Assembly: GCA_051117315.1 (NCBI GenBank)
Contig: JBNPEA010000044.1
Span: 1 to 50,880, forward strand
Length of the DNA stretch: 50,880 nt
Origin: Salinarimonas sp051117315
Lineage (GTDB): Bacteria; Pseudomonadota; Alphaproteobacteria; Rhizobiales; Beijerinckiaceae
Reading direction: 5' to 3'
The position numbers and the translations under genes are program-made. The notes under the pieces were generated by a model. That model did not search any database and had not been told where the DNA came from. It saw only the letters and a program-made list of their open reading frames with translations. Position 1 is the first letter of the stretch; every line of letters starts with the position of its first letter. Shown here one piece after another: positions 36,926 through 44,689 of this stretch.

Positions 36926-38443
36926 ATGTCCTTCGATGAACTCGGGCTGAGCGACAAGGTCCTGCAGGCCGTCGGCGCTGCGGGCTACTCCCAGCCGACC
37001 CCGATCCAGAGCCAGGCGATCCCGCACGTGCTCGCACGGCGCGACGTGCTCGGCATCGCCCAGACCGGAACGGGCAAGACGGCGGCGTTCACGCTGCCGA
37101 TGCTCACCATGCTGGAGACCGGGCGCGCCCGTGCGCGCATGCCGCGCACGTTGATCCTCGAGCCGACGCGCGAGCTCGCGGCGCAGGTGGAGGAGACCTT
37201 CGTCCGCTACGGCGTCAACCACAAGCTCTCGGTGGCGCTCCTGATCGGCGGCGTCTCGTTCAACGACCAGGACGTGAAGATCACCCGCGGCGTCGATGTG
37301 CTGATCGCGACGCCGGGGCGGCTGCTCGACCATTTCGAGCGCGGCAAGCTCCTCCTCACCGGTGTCGAGCTCCTCGTCATCGACGAGGCGGACCGCATGC
37401 TCGACATGGGCTTCATCCCCGACATCGAGCGGATCGTGAAGCTCACGCCCTTCACCCGCCAGACGCTGTTCTTCTCGGCGACGATGCCGCCGGAGATCCA
37501 GCGGTTGTCGGACAAGTTCCTGTCGAATCCGGTCAAGGTCGAGGTGGCACGCCCCGCCTCCGCCGCGCAGACCATCACGCAGCGCCTCGTCTCGACCGGC
37601 TCCGACGCCGCCGCGAAGCGCGAGACGCTGCGCGGCCTGATCCGCGACGCGGTCGACCTGCAGAACGCCATCATCTTCTGCAATCGCAAGCGAGACGTGG
37701 CGGTGCTGCACCGCTCGCTGCTGCGCCACAAGCTCGACGCGGTGGCGCTGCACGGGGACATGGACCAGCGCGCCCGCATGCTTGCGCTCGAGGCGTTCCG
37801 CACCGGGGAATCGAAGATCCTGGTGGCGAGCGACGTCGCCGCGCGCGGGCTCGACATCCCGGCGGTGAGCCACGTGTTCAACTACGACGTCCCGCACCAC
37901 GCCGAGGACTACGTCCACCGCATCGGCCGCACGGGCCGCGCCGGGCGCGCGGGGGCGGCGTTCACGCTCGTCGCGCCGGGCGACGAGAAGTCGCTCTCGG
38001 CGATCGAGAAGCTCATCGGCAACGCGGTCGTCTGGACCGGGCCGACCACGGCCGAGGCCGGGCACGCGCCCGAGCGCCCCGCCCGCGACCGGTCCCGCCG
38101 CACCGGGCGGCGCGAGGCCGAGGAGGCGCCCTCGCGCTCCAGGCGCGGAGGCCGCCGCGGCGACGCCGGCGAGGCGCGCGCCGAGGCCAAGCCGCAGGTC
38201 GTGCCCGACAGCAAGCCCGAGGCGCACGCCGCAGAGGTGGCCGAGGCTCGGGCGCCGGAGCCGCGGCCCGAGCGCGAGCGCCGGCGAGAACCCAAGCGTG
38301 ACCCGAAGCGGGAGGCCAAGCGGGATGGGACGACCGACCGTGGTCGTCAGCGTCGCGACGAAGACGGCTTCGATCAACCGAGCTTCGGCGACCACATTCC
38401 CGCTTTCCTGTTGCGCCCGGCGGTCATCAAGACGAAGAAATAG
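36926..38443 (+). CDS. DEAD-box ATP-dependent RNA helicase (RhlE-like)
   Basis: 505 residues. Motifs in order: PTPIQSQAIP (Q), AQTGTGKT (I), PTRELAAQ (Ia), TPGRL (Ib), IDEADRMLDMGF (II, DEAD), FSATMP (III), IIFCNRKR (IV), VASDVAARGLDIPAVSHVFNYDVP (V), YVHRIGRTGRAG (VI). The C-terminal tail (about 400-490) is disordered and very rich in Arg, Glu and Lys, typical of RNA-binding tails in RhlE-type proteins acting in RNA turnover or ribosome assembly. The start is chosen at MSFDELGL, which matches the usual N-terminus; no strong ribosome site is visible. Confidence 0.92.
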   Translation: MSFDELGLSDKVLQAVGAAGYSQPTPIQSQAIPHVLARRDVLGIAQTGTGKTAAFTLPMLTMLETGRARARMPRTLILEPTRELAAQVEETFVRYGVNHKLSVALLIGGVSFNDQDVKITRGVDVLIATPGRLLDHFERGKLLLTGVELLVIDEADRMLDMGFIPDIERIVKLTPFTRQTLFFSATMPPEIQRLSDKFLSNPVKVEVARPASAAQTITQRLVSTGSDAAAKRETLRGLIRDAVDLQNAIIFCNRKRDVAVLHRSLLRHKLDAVALHGDMDQRARMLALEAFRTGESKILVASDVAARGLDIPAVSHVFNYDVPHHAEDYVHRIGRTGRAGRAGAAFTLVAPGDEKSLSAIEKLIGNAVVWTGPTTAEAGHAPERPARDRSRRTGRREAEEAPSRSRRGGRRGDAGEARAEAKPQVVPDSKPEAHAAEVAEARAPEPRPERERRREPKRDPKREAKRDGTTDRGRQRRDEDGFDQPSFGDHIPAFLLRPAVIKTKK

Positions 38444-38545
38444 TATTTCGAACGCCGATGCATTAACTGACTTTTCGTTGTTTGGACCCACTCTGCATCC
38501 CCGGGGCCGATGCGCCGCCAGTCTATCGGCTGTGCGCCTTGCGGG

Positions 38546-39631
38546 ATGGAACAGATGACGGCAGCTGGCGAGGATCTCGAACGAACGTTCCAGGTAGGCC
38601 ATCGCGCCCTGGATCTGATGAAGACCTACGGCTCGTCTGCGAGCCCACGGTCCTACGAGGTCTGGTACACCTACGTCACCGGGCAGAAGCCGGTCATCAA
38701 CGACGCGATCAAGCGGATCGCGGCCCAGAGCGGCAACGTGCGCGACGACGACATCGCGCCGCTCTTCGAAGAGCACCTCGCGCCGCAGCGCTTCGCCCAG
38801 GAGGCGGAGAAGGCCGGCGCCACGGTCATGGGCGAGATCGACGAGGTGATGGAGATGCTGGAGATGGCTCTCGGCTCCACCGCCAAGTACGGCGAGTCGC
38901 TCGAGGCCTTCTCCAACGACCTCGCGATCACCATCGACAAGCGCCGCATCCGCGAGCTGGTCGCCGCTCTCGTCACCGCGACGAAGGACGTCGGCGCCAC
39001 CAACAAGACGCTCGAGGCGCGCCTGCGCGAGACCCGCGGCGAGATCGAGGTCCTGCGCGAGACGCTGGAGGCCGTGCGCATCGAGTCGCTCACCGATCCC
39101 CTGACCGGCATCGCCAACCGCAAGCATTTCGAGGAGATGCTGGTCAAGACGCTCGACCAGGCGATCGTCGAGCGCGCGCCGCTGGCGCTGATCGTCATCG
39201 ACATCGACCACTTCAAGCGCTTCAACGACACCTACGGCCACCTCACCGGCGACCAGGTGCTGCGCCTCGTGGGCATGACCATGCGTGAGCAGGTCAAGAC
39301 CAAGGCGACGCTGGCGCGCTTCGGCGGCGAGGAGTTCGGCATCATCCTGCCCGACACCACCGTCGACACCGCCCGCGCCGCCGCCGAGCGCGTGCGCACC
39401 AGCGTCATGAGCCGCGAGCTGGTGAAGCGCTCCACCGGCGAATCGCTCGGCAAGGTGACGATCTCGGTGGGCTGCGCCGGCATGCGCAAGGGCGACACCG
39501 CGGTCTCGCTGCTCGAGCGCGCCGACCAGTGCATGTTCACCGCCAAGCGATCCGGCCGCAACCGCACCGTCTGCGACACCGACGACGAGGCAGCCGCCTC
39601 GCACGAGGTCGCCCACGCGGAAGTCGCCTGA
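38546..39631 (+). CDS. GGDEF-domain diguanylate cyclase
   Basis: 361 residues. No membrane helix. An all-helical N-terminal domain (residues about 15-190, ending in a coiled coil ETRGEIEVLRETLEAVR) leads to a GGDEF domain with DPLTGIANRKHFEE, VIDIDHFKRFNDTYGH and an intact active site RFGGEEFG, so it should make cyclic di-GMP in the cytosol. The allosteric RxxD motif before GGEEF is absent (TKATLARF), so product feedback is unlikely. ATG at 38546 or 38555 fits best; an earlier ATG at 38510 has no ribosome site. Confidence 0.88.
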   Translation: MEQMTAAGEDLERTFQVGHRALDLMKTYGSSASPRSYEVWYTYVTGQKPVINDAIKRIAAQSGNVRDDDIAPLFEEHLAPQRFAQEAEKAGATVMGEIDEVMEMLEMALGSTAKYGESLEAFSNDLAITIDKRRIRELVAALVTATKDVGATNKTLEARLRETRGEIEVLRETLEAVRIESLTDPLTGIANRKHFEEMLVKTLDQAIVERAPLALIVIDIDHFKRFNDTYGHLTGDQVLRLVGMTMREQVKTKATLARFGGEEFGIILPDTTVDTARAAAERVRTSVMSRELVKRSTGESLGKVTISVGCAGMRKGDTAVSLLERADQCMFTAKRSGRNRTVCDTDDEAAASHEVAHAEVA

Positions 39632-39640
39632 GCGGCACCC

Positions 39641-40114
39641 TCAGGAGCCCTGCACCACGAGCACCAGCTCGCGCCGGTGCGGCCGGTCCCGGTGCTCGAC
39701 GAGATAGACCCCCTGCCAGGTCCCCAGCGCGAGATCCCCGTCCAGCACCGGGATCGCGAGGGATGCACCGGTCAGCATCGCGCGGATGTGGGCGGGCATG
39801 TCGTCGGGTCCCTCGCTCCCGTGGCGATAGGGCGCGTCGCGCGGCGCGAGCCGGTCGAGCGCGTCGACGAGATCGCGCACCACGTCGGGGTCCGCGTTCT
39901 CCTGCACGGCGAGCGACGCCGAGGTGTGGCGGCAGAACACGGTCATGAGGCCGTTCGAGACGCCGCTCTCGCGCACGGCGTCCCGTGCCGCGCGGGTCAC
40001 GTCGACGAAGCCCTGGCCGGGCGTGTCCACCGTCACGGCGAACGCGGCGTGTCGGGTCATCTCGCCCGCATGCAGCGCCCGCACGGCGCCGGTCTCGCTG
40101 CGTCTCGCCGGCAT
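39641..40114 (-). CDS. YjbQ/UPF0047 family protein
   Basis: 157 residues. FVDVTRAARDAVRESGVSNGLMTVFCRHTSASLAVQENADP, then YRHGSEGPDDMPAHIRAMLTG and LALGTWQGVYLVEHRD, the complete UPF0047 signature. Members carry a weak thiamine-phosphate-synthase activity, but their main role is unclear. ATG 40114 has GAGAGG 8 bases upstream; a later Met (MTRHAAF) is the alternative start. It converges on the diguanylate cyclase gene with 9 bases between. Confidence 0.88.
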   Translation of the reverse strand: MPARRSETGAVRALHAGEMTRHAAFAVTVDTPGQGFVDVTRAARDAVRESGVSNGLMTVFCRHTSASLAVQENADPDVVRDLVDALDRLAPRDAPYRHGSEGPDDMPAHIRAMLTGASLAIPVLDGDLALGTWQGVYLVEHRDRPHRRELVLVVQGS

Positions 40115-40266
40115 CGCGCCCGCCTCTCCTCCGGATCGTCCCGACGCGAAGCCTAGCGCGCCGCGCCCGCGCGGGTCGAGCCCGAACCGGCGCGGCGCGG
40201 CGGGGAACCCGGTTCGGCGCTCGCGCTTAGCCATGCTCGTACCCGAGACAGGGAAGGAGGGGCGCC

Positions 40267-40545
40267 ATGCGTCATCTCGACCGCCTCGACGAGCTCATGC
40301 CGGGCATCCGCAGGCCGGACCGGGGCCGCGTCCCCGTCGATCCCGGCAAGCCGCCGCCGTTGCCGCCGGGCGGGCACCTGCCGGGCGAGGTGCCGCCGCT
40401 GCCGGAGGAGGACGACGGCGAGCCCGACGGAGACCCGAGCGTGCGCGATCCCGGCCGCCGCATGCCGCCCGACCACCTGCCCGGCGGGCCGACGAATCCC
40501 AATCCCCGCCACGCCGATCCCGATTTCGCAAAGGCACATCCATGA
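40267..40545 (+). CDS. proline-rich small protein, unknown
   Basis: 92 residues, about one quarter Pro and many Asp, Glu and Arg: MRHLDRLDELMPGIRRPDRG then PPPLPPGGHLPGEVPPLPEE. No signal peptide or membrane helix; expected to be disordered. GGAGG lies about 7 bases before the ATG. Its stop overlaps the start of the SDR gene (ATGA), so the two are co-translated. Family not recognised. Confidence 0.65.
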   Translation: MRHLDRLDELMPGIRRPDRGRVPVDPGKPPPLPPGGHLPGEVPPLPEEDDGEPDGDPSVRDPGRRMPPDHLPGGPTNPNPRHADPDFAKAHP

Positions 40546-41402
40546 GCGCAGACGAAAGCCGCGGCCAGCCGGCCCAGCACCAGCCCGTCCAGCCCGGGCG
40601 CGAGCACGCCATGACGCCGCGCCCGGACTACGCGCCCCGCTTCCCCGGCTCCGGCCGCCTCGCCGGCGAGGCGGCGCTGATCACCGGCGGCGACAGCGGC
40701 ATCGGCCGCGCCACCGCCGTGTCCTTCGCGCGCGAGGGCGCCGACGTCGCGATCGTCTACCTGGAGGAGGCGCAGGACGCCGCCGAGACCGCGGCCGCGG
40801 TCGAGGCCGAGGGCCGGCGCTGCCTGCGGCTCGCGGGCGACGTGCGCGACCCCGGCTTCTGCAAGGAGGCGGCGGCGCGCACGGTCGAGGCCTTCGGGCG
40901 CCTCGACATCCTCGTCAACGACGCGGCCGAGCAGCACGTGACAGACGGCATCGAGGATATCACCCCCGAGCAGCTCGAGGGCACCTTCCGCACCAACATC
41001 TTCGGCTACGTCTACATGATCCAGGCCGCCCTGCCGCACATGCGTAAGGGTGCGCGGATCGTCAATTGCGGCTCGGTCACCGCCGTGCGCGGCTCGCCGC
41101 ATCTCGTCGACTACTCGGCGACGAAGGGCGCGATCATGGCGCTGACCCGCTCGCTGGCGAAGCCGCTCGCGGCGCGGGGCATCCGGATCAACGGTGTCGC
41201 ACCGGGCCCGATCTGGACGCCGCTGATCCCCGCGACCTTCCCGGCCGAGCACGTGCAGGATTTCGGGACGAAGACGCCGATGGGGCGGCCGGGCCAGCCC
41301 AACGAGGTCGCCTCCTGCTTCCTGTTCCTGGCCTGCGCGGACAGCTCCTACGTCACGGGCCAGTTCCTGCACCCCAACGGCGGCGACGCGATCGGCAGCT
41401 GA
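40542..41402 (+). CDS. SDR oxidoreductase with N-terminal extension (YghA type)
   Basis: 286 residues. A roughly 45-residue polar, Gln/Pro-rich extension (GQPAQHQPVQPGREHAMTP) precedes LITGGDSGIGRATAVSFA (cofactor loop), LVNDAAEQHV, VNCGSVTAV, YSATKGAIMALTRSLA (Tyr-xxx-Lys) and INGVAPGPIWTPLIPA. This layout matches the extended YghA or general-stress SDR proteins common in stress regulons. The substrate is unknown. It is coupled to the proline-rich protein upstream. Confidence 0.9.
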   Translation: MSADESRGQPAQHQPVQPGREHAMTPRPDYAPRFPGSGRLAGEAALITGGDSGIGRATAVSFAREGADVAIVYLEEAQDAAETAAAVEAEGRRCLRLAGDVRDPGFCKEAAARTVEAFGRLDILVNDAAEQHVTDGIEDITPEQLEGTFRTNIFGYVYMIQAALPHMRKGARIVNCGSVTAVRGSPHLVDYSATKGAIMALTRSLAKPLAARGIRINGVAPGPIWTPLIPATFPAEHVQDFGTKTPMGRPGQPNEVASCFLFLACADSSYVTGQFLHPNGGDAIGS

Positions 41403-41418
41403 CCGACGCGGGGCGCGC

Positions 41419-41634
41419 TCACCGTCGCCGCCCGGGCGCCCGCGCCGGAGCGAGCCGGCGACGGCGCTCGACGGGCGCCTGCGCTAGAACGAGGGTCGCG
41501 ACGGCGAGCAGCCCCGCGATCGTGGCGATCGCGCCGGGCAGGACGGCGGCGCTCGCAGCCGCGGTCGCGGAGGCGACGAGCGCCAGCACGAGGAACACGG
41601 CACTGAAGCGGGTGAGCAGATCGCGTGTCGTCAT
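41419..41634 (-). CDS. small two-helix membrane protein, unknown
   Basis: 71 residues: MTTRDLLTRFSAVFLVLALVASATAAASA, a second hydrophobic stretch GAIATIAGLLAVATLVLAQ, and a basic tail ERRRRLAPARAPGRRR facing the cytosol. GGAGA lies 6 bases before ATG 41634. It is directly downstream of the ecfG unit on the same strand but separated by a hairpin, and has its own weak EcfG-like promoter. Confidence 0.6.
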   Translation of the reverse strand: MTTRDLLTRFSAVFLVLALVASATAAASAAVLPGAIATIAGLLAVATLVLAQAPVERRRRLAPARAPGRRR

Positions 41635-41658
41635 GGGCGGTCTCCAGCGGTGTCGGTC

Positions 41659-41683
41659 AACGCGGACGCCGCAGGAGGGTTTC
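41659..41683 (-). promoter_or_regulatory. weak EcfG-like promoter (GAAAC-N16-CGTT)
   Basis: On the minus strand, GAAAC (41683-41679), a 16-base spacer and CGTT (41662-41659). The -35 box differs from GGAAC at one important base. It would start transcription about 18 bases before the small membrane protein gene. Confidence 0.3.
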
Positions 41684-41728
41684 ACGCTTTGGCTTTCGTG
41701 CACGTGAAACGAAAGCGTCGAATGCGAG

Positions 41729-41758
41729 AAGAGCCGCGCGGCTGCCCGCGCGGCTCTT
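41729..41758. terminator. strong hairpin downstream of ecfG
   Basis: AAGAGCCGCGCG, 6-base loop, CGCGCGGCTCTT: 12 perfect pairs in the 178-bp gap after ecfG. No clear U-run on the minus strand, so it is either a Rho-assisted end or an mRNA-stabilising hairpin. Confidence 0.55.
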
Positions 41759-41812
41759 CGTTGCCTATCCGATCCCGCGCGACGCGCTCCGACGCCGGAC
41801 CGCGTCGAGCCG

Positions 41813-42364
41813 TCAACCGCTCGCGGCCTGGAGCGCGGCGCGGGTGATGCGGTCGGCCCCGAGATCCTCGTCCCCGTCGACGGCGAGGAGCTGCGTCAGG
41901 CGCGAGCGCGCGCGGTTGACGCGGCTCTTGATCGTGCCGACGGCGCAGCCGCAGATGTTGGCGGCCTCCTCGTAGGAGAAGCCGGACGCGCCGACGAGCA
42001 GCAGCGCCTCGCGCTGGTCCGGCGGCAGGGTGGCGAGAGCCTCGCGGAAATCCTCGAAATCGAGGCGCGCGCCCTGCTCGGGCTGCGCCTTCAGGCGTGC
42101 CGCGTAGGAGCCGTCGGCGTCCTCCACCTCACGGCGGCGCTTGCGGTATTCCGAATGGAAGAGGTTGCGCAGGATGGTGAAGAGCCACGCGTTCAGGTTG
42201 GTTCCGCGTTCGAAGCGATCGATGTTCGACAAGGCGCGCAAGAGTGTGTCCTGGACGAGATCGTCAGCGCGGTCCACCTGCCCTGTGAGGGAGATGGCGA
42301 ACGCACGCAAGCTCGGAACGGCCGCGAGCAGGGCGTCGCGAAGCGCCGGTTCCGGCTGTGTCAT
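41813..42364 (-). CDS. ecfG: EcfG-family general stress sigma factor
   Basis: 183 residues. Region 2 reads PSLRAFAISLTGQVDRADDLVQDTLLRALSNIDRFERGTNLNAWLFTILRN, and region 4 LPPDQREALLLVGASGFSYEEAANICGCAVGTIKSRVNRAR. Both match ECF15/EcfG sigma factors that direct RNA polymerase to GGAAC-N16/17-CGTT promoters. NepR holds it inactive until PhyR is phosphorylated. Its ATG overlaps the nepR stop. The regulated promoters listed in this window are its presumed targets. Confidence 0.95.
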   Translation of the reverse strand: MTQPEPALRDALLAAVPSLRAFAISLTGQVDRADDLVQDTLLRALSNIDRFERGTNLNAWLFTILRNLFHSEYRKRRREVEDADGSYAARLKAQPEQGARLDFEDFREALATLPPDQREALLLVGASGFSYEEAANICGCAVGTIKSRVNRARSRLTQLLAVDGDEDLGADRITRAALQAASG

Positions 42365-42609
42365 CGCGAATTCTCCGTTTTCTCGGTCTTCTGGTTCTCC
42401 AGCTCGGCGAGCAGATCCTTGAAGCGATCGGGAACCGGCTGCTCCATCAGCTCGGAGTACATGGCGCGCAGCTGGTCGCCGATTCGCGACTGGATGGCCC
42501 GGTCGAGCCGCGGATCGGACAATACCGATGCGGGCCCGTCGTCGCGCACCTCGCGCGGCCCGAGCTCGTGGACCCCCGTCTGGACCCCCGTCCCCTTCTT
42601 GACTTTCAT
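42361..42609 (-). CDS. nepR: anti-sigma factor NepR
   Basis: 82 residues with a disordered N-terminus and the diagnostic core IGDQLRAMYSELMEQPVPDRFKDLLAELE, two helices that bind either EcfG or the sigma-like domain of PhyR. It overlaps ecfG by 4 bases (ATGA), keeping inhibitor and sigma factor in step. An EcfG-type promoter 49 bases upstream suggests positive autoregulation. Confidence 0.95.
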   Translation of the reverse strand: MKVKKGTGVQTGVHELGPREVRDDGPASVLSDPRLDRAIQSRIGDQLRAMYSELMEQPVPDRFKDLLAELENQKTEKTENSR

Positions 42610-42657
42610 TCCGTGACCCTCATCCTCGAGGCGTTGTTACGAGCGCTCGCAGGCCCC

Positions 42658-42683
42658 AACGCAGCGGGCGCGCCGACGGTTCC
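42658..42683 (-). promoter_or_regulatory. EcfG-type promoter of nepR-ecfG
   Basis: On the minus strand, GGAAC (42683-42679), 17-base spacer, CGTT (42661-42658). The predicted start is near 42651, about 42 bases before the nepR ATG. Confidence 0.75.
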
Positions 42684-42700
42684 ATCGAGACGCGGATCTG

Positions 42701-42725
42701 GGAACCTTTTCGGCCGACGCGCGTT
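42701..42725 (+). promoter_or_regulatory. EcfG-type promoter of phyR
   Basis: GGAAC (42701-42705), 16-base spacer, CGTT (42722-42725). The predicted start is near 42732, about 44 bases before the phyR ATG. It lies back-to-back with the nepR promoter, with only 17 bases between the -35 boxes. Confidence 0.8.
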
Positions 42726-42775
42726 GTCGTGTCCACGTGACCAAACGCCGAAGGCGGCTCCACAAGGGGATATGC

Positions 42776-43582
42776 ATGTCGACAGCCCAGCTCGTCGTCC
42801 AGTACCTGCCGTACCTGCGCCGATACGCGCGCGCGTTGACCGGAAGCCAGCAGGCGGGCGACGCCTATGTCGCCGCGACGCTCGAGGCGCTCGTGAGCGA
42901 GCCGGACACGATCGATCGCCAGGGGAACATCAAGGTCGACCTCTTCCGCGTCTTCACCCGCATCTGGAACTCGCTCTCCGTGAACGGCCGCGCCGAGGGC
43001 GTCGAGCGCGACCTGCCGGCCGAGGCGCGGCTGGGCCAGATCACGCCGCTGCCGCGTCAGGCCTTCCTGCTGTCGTCGCTCGAGGGCTTCTCCGAGGAGG
43101 AATCCGCGCGCATCCTCGCCGTGCCGGTGGACGATGTCCGGGCGCTGGTGGAGGAGGCCGGGCGCGAGCTCGCCGCCGACATCGTCACCGACATCATGAT
43201 CATCGAGGACGAGCCGCTGATCGCGATGGACCTGGAGGCGCTGGTCGAGGGGCTCGGGCACAACGTCACCGGCGTCGCGCGCACCCGCGACGAGGCCCTC
43301 GCGCTCGCGGGGGCGAAGCGCCCCGGGCTGATCCTGGCGGACATCCAGCTCGCCGACGGCTCGTCGGGCCTCGACGCCGTGAACGACCTGCTCGACACCT
43401 TCCAGGTGCCGGTGATCTTCATCACCGCCTATCCGGAGCGCTTCCTCACAGGTGAGCGGCCGGAGCCCGCCTTCCTGGTCGCCAAGCCGTTCCAGCCGGC
43501 GAACGTCTCGGCGGTGATCAGCCAGGCGCTGTTCTTCCAGCAGAGCGCCCACCGCCGCCGCCCGCAGCGGGCGTCCGCCTGA
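42776..43582 (+). CDS. phyR: general stress response regulator PhyR
   Basis: 268 residues. An EcfG-like sigma-mimic domain (MSTAQLVVQYLPYLRRYARALTG... LPRQAFLLSSLEGFSEEESARIL) comes first, then a receiver with IMIIEDEPLIAMDLEALV and the phosphoacceptor D189 in ILADIQLADGSSG, FITAYPER and VAKPF. Phosphorylation exposes the mimic domain, which takes NepR away from EcfG. ATG 42776 has AAGGGGA upstream; an earlier start at 42737 would sit almost on the transcription start. No PhyK-type sensor kinase gene is in the window. Confidence 0.96.
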   Translation: MSTAQLVVQYLPYLRRYARALTGSQQAGDAYVAATLEALVSEPDTIDRQGNIKVDLFRVFTRIWNSLSVNGRAEGVERDLPAEARLGQITPLPRQAFLLSSLEGFSEEESARILAVPVDDVRALVEEAGRELAADIVTDIMIIEDEPLIAMDLEALVEGLGHNVTGVARTRDEALALAGAKRPGLILADIQLADGSSGLDAVNDLLDTFQVPVIFITAYPERFLTGERPEPAFLVAKPFQPANVSAVISQALFFQQSAHRRRPQRASA

Positions 43583-43607
43583 GCGCAGCCGCCGCGCATG
43601 CCGAGCC

Positions 43608-43633
43608 AGGGCCTCCTTCGGGGGGCCCTTTCT
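43608..43633 (+). terminator. terminator of phyR
   Basis: AGGGCCTCC, TTCG tetraloop, GGGGGCCCT (one U-G wobble), then TTCTCG, 26 bases after the phyR stop. Confidence 0.7.
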
Positions 43634-43671
43634 CGTATGTGGCGCGCGGCCGAGGCCCTTGGCGCGCGCGC

Positions 43672-43755
43672 AAAAAAAGGACCGGCCGTGCCGGTCCGTC
43701 GCGAGTTGCTGGCCATGCTCGAGGGGTACGCGGGGAGGACCAACTGGCCAGGTGG
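43672..43755 (-). ncRNA. candidate stress-induced small RNA (GsrN-like organisation)
   Basis: On the minus strand an EcfG-type promoter (43786-43762) is followed by about 84 bases that end in a perfect hairpin GGACCGGC-ACG-GCCGGTCC (43697-43679) and seven T (43678-43672), a textbook Rho-independent end. No protein frame fits. The body contains a pyrimidine-rich, anti-Shine-Dalgarno-like segment (GGTCCTCCCCGCGTACCCCT, about 43736-43717) between short complementary arms (AGTTG/CAACT). Caulobacter GsrN is also a sigma-T-controlled RNA with a C-rich loop; homology to it has not been tested. Confidence 0.6.
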
Positions 43756-43761
43756 CCGGTG

Positions 43762-43786
43762 AACGAGGCGTCGTCCGATTCGTTCC
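43762..43786 (-). promoter_or_regulatory. EcfG-type promoter of the candidate small RNA
   Basis: On the minus strand, GGAAC (43786-43782), 16-base spacer, CGTT (43765-43762), reading away from the gene at 43914 and towards the hairpin plus T-run at 43697-43672. Confidence 0.65.
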
Positions 43787-43834
43787 GGGACCGGTCCCGG
43801 CGGAACGCCAGGCGCCTGCCTCCGGGAACGGGCG

Positions 43835-43859
43835 GGAACAACAATCAGGCTGCGCCGTT
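43835..43859 (+). promoter_or_regulatory. EcfG-type promoter of the gene at 43914
   Basis: GGAAC (43835-43839), 16-base spacer, CGTT (43856-43859). The predicted start is near 43866, a 48-base leader. It is divergent from the small-RNA promoter, so this 331-bp gap mirrors the nepR/phyR gap. Confidence 0.7.
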
Positions 43860-43913
43860 GACGCGTCCCGCCACAGGACGCGCCGGAGCCGGCGCGCATC
43901 CGGAGACCTCGCG

Positions 43914-44525
43914 ATGCTGCGCCTCGCCGCGCTCTTGTTCGCGACCTATGTCGGCGCCTTCGTGCTCACCAGCGCGGTGGCGGCGCCGCACGAGCTGCGC
44001 GCCGCCTGGATGCGCCTCGCCGGTGCGATCGAGATCCTCGTGGCGGTGCCCGCGCCCGGCGAAGCGCACGCGGAGGTGTCCCGCGCGGGCGACCCGTTCG
44101 CAGGCTCTCCGGCGACGACGCCGCCCGCCGCCGGCGCCGGCAAGGCGGCGGCGCTGGCACGGCCGGCACGCGGCGACCAGTCGCACGCAGACGGATCGGA
44201 GGCGTTTGAGATCGTGCTGCTCGCCACCGGCGCGCTCGCCGTCCTCGATCGCGAGGGGCGCCTCGTCCTTCGGCACGACCCCGCGGAGCGCACCACGACC
44301 ATCGCCCGCGGCGCCCGCCTGCCGCGCATGCTGGCGGAGCCCGCGGGAGACGAGCCGCGCGTCCTGGAGCCGCAGATTCCCGTGATGCGCGAGACGCCCG
44401 GCGAACGCGACCGGAGCCGCGACGGCGAGGAGACGCTCGCCGTCGGGTGCGAGGGTCCCGTCAGCCCGCTGGCGCGCGGCGGCCGTGCGCTCTCCTCGCG
44501 GGCGCTCTGCCTCGCCTCGCTCTGA
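43914..44525 (+). CDS. exported or membrane-anchored protein of unknown function, EcfG-controlled
   Basis: 203 residues. MLRLAALLFATYVGAFVLTSAVAAPHELR is a signal peptide or single membrane anchor. A second weakly hydrophobic stretch (LAGAIEILVAVPAPGE) precedes an Ala/Pro/Gly-rich linker and a charged domain (EIVLLATGALAVLDREGRLVLRHDP). A cysteine lies near the end (AVGCEGPVSP) and another at ALCLASL. I do not recognise the family. GGAGA precedes the ATG. Position next to phyR and its EcfG-type promoter suggest a core stress-regulon envelope protein. Confidence 0.7.
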   Translation: MLRLAALLFATYVGAFVLTSAVAAPHELRAAWMRLAGAIEILVAVPAPGEAHAEVSRAGDPFAGSPATTPPAAGAGKAAALARPARGDQSHADGSEAFEIVLLATGALAVLDREGRLVLRHDPAERTTTIARGARLPRMLAEPAGDEPRVLEPQIPVMRETPGERDRSRDGEETLAVGCEGPVSPLARGGRALSSRALCLASL

Positions 44526-44689
44526 GACGCAGGCCCAGGCGCCGACCGCGGCGCGCACCGGCACTCCCTGCCCGTCTCTCCTTGCCCGCCTCGTGATGTC
44601 GTTCGTTCACGTTGCGGCCATCCATGGAACTATAAGGGTTTACGGATGCGGCCGCGAATCGGCGGCCGCGCCTCGGCGACGGCGGTGCG

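Noticed and set aside
40204..40228. GGAAC at 40204 as an EcfG promoter for the proline-rich protein and SDR
   Set aside because: At spacers 16 and 17 the -10 positions read GCTT and CTTA, not CGTT.
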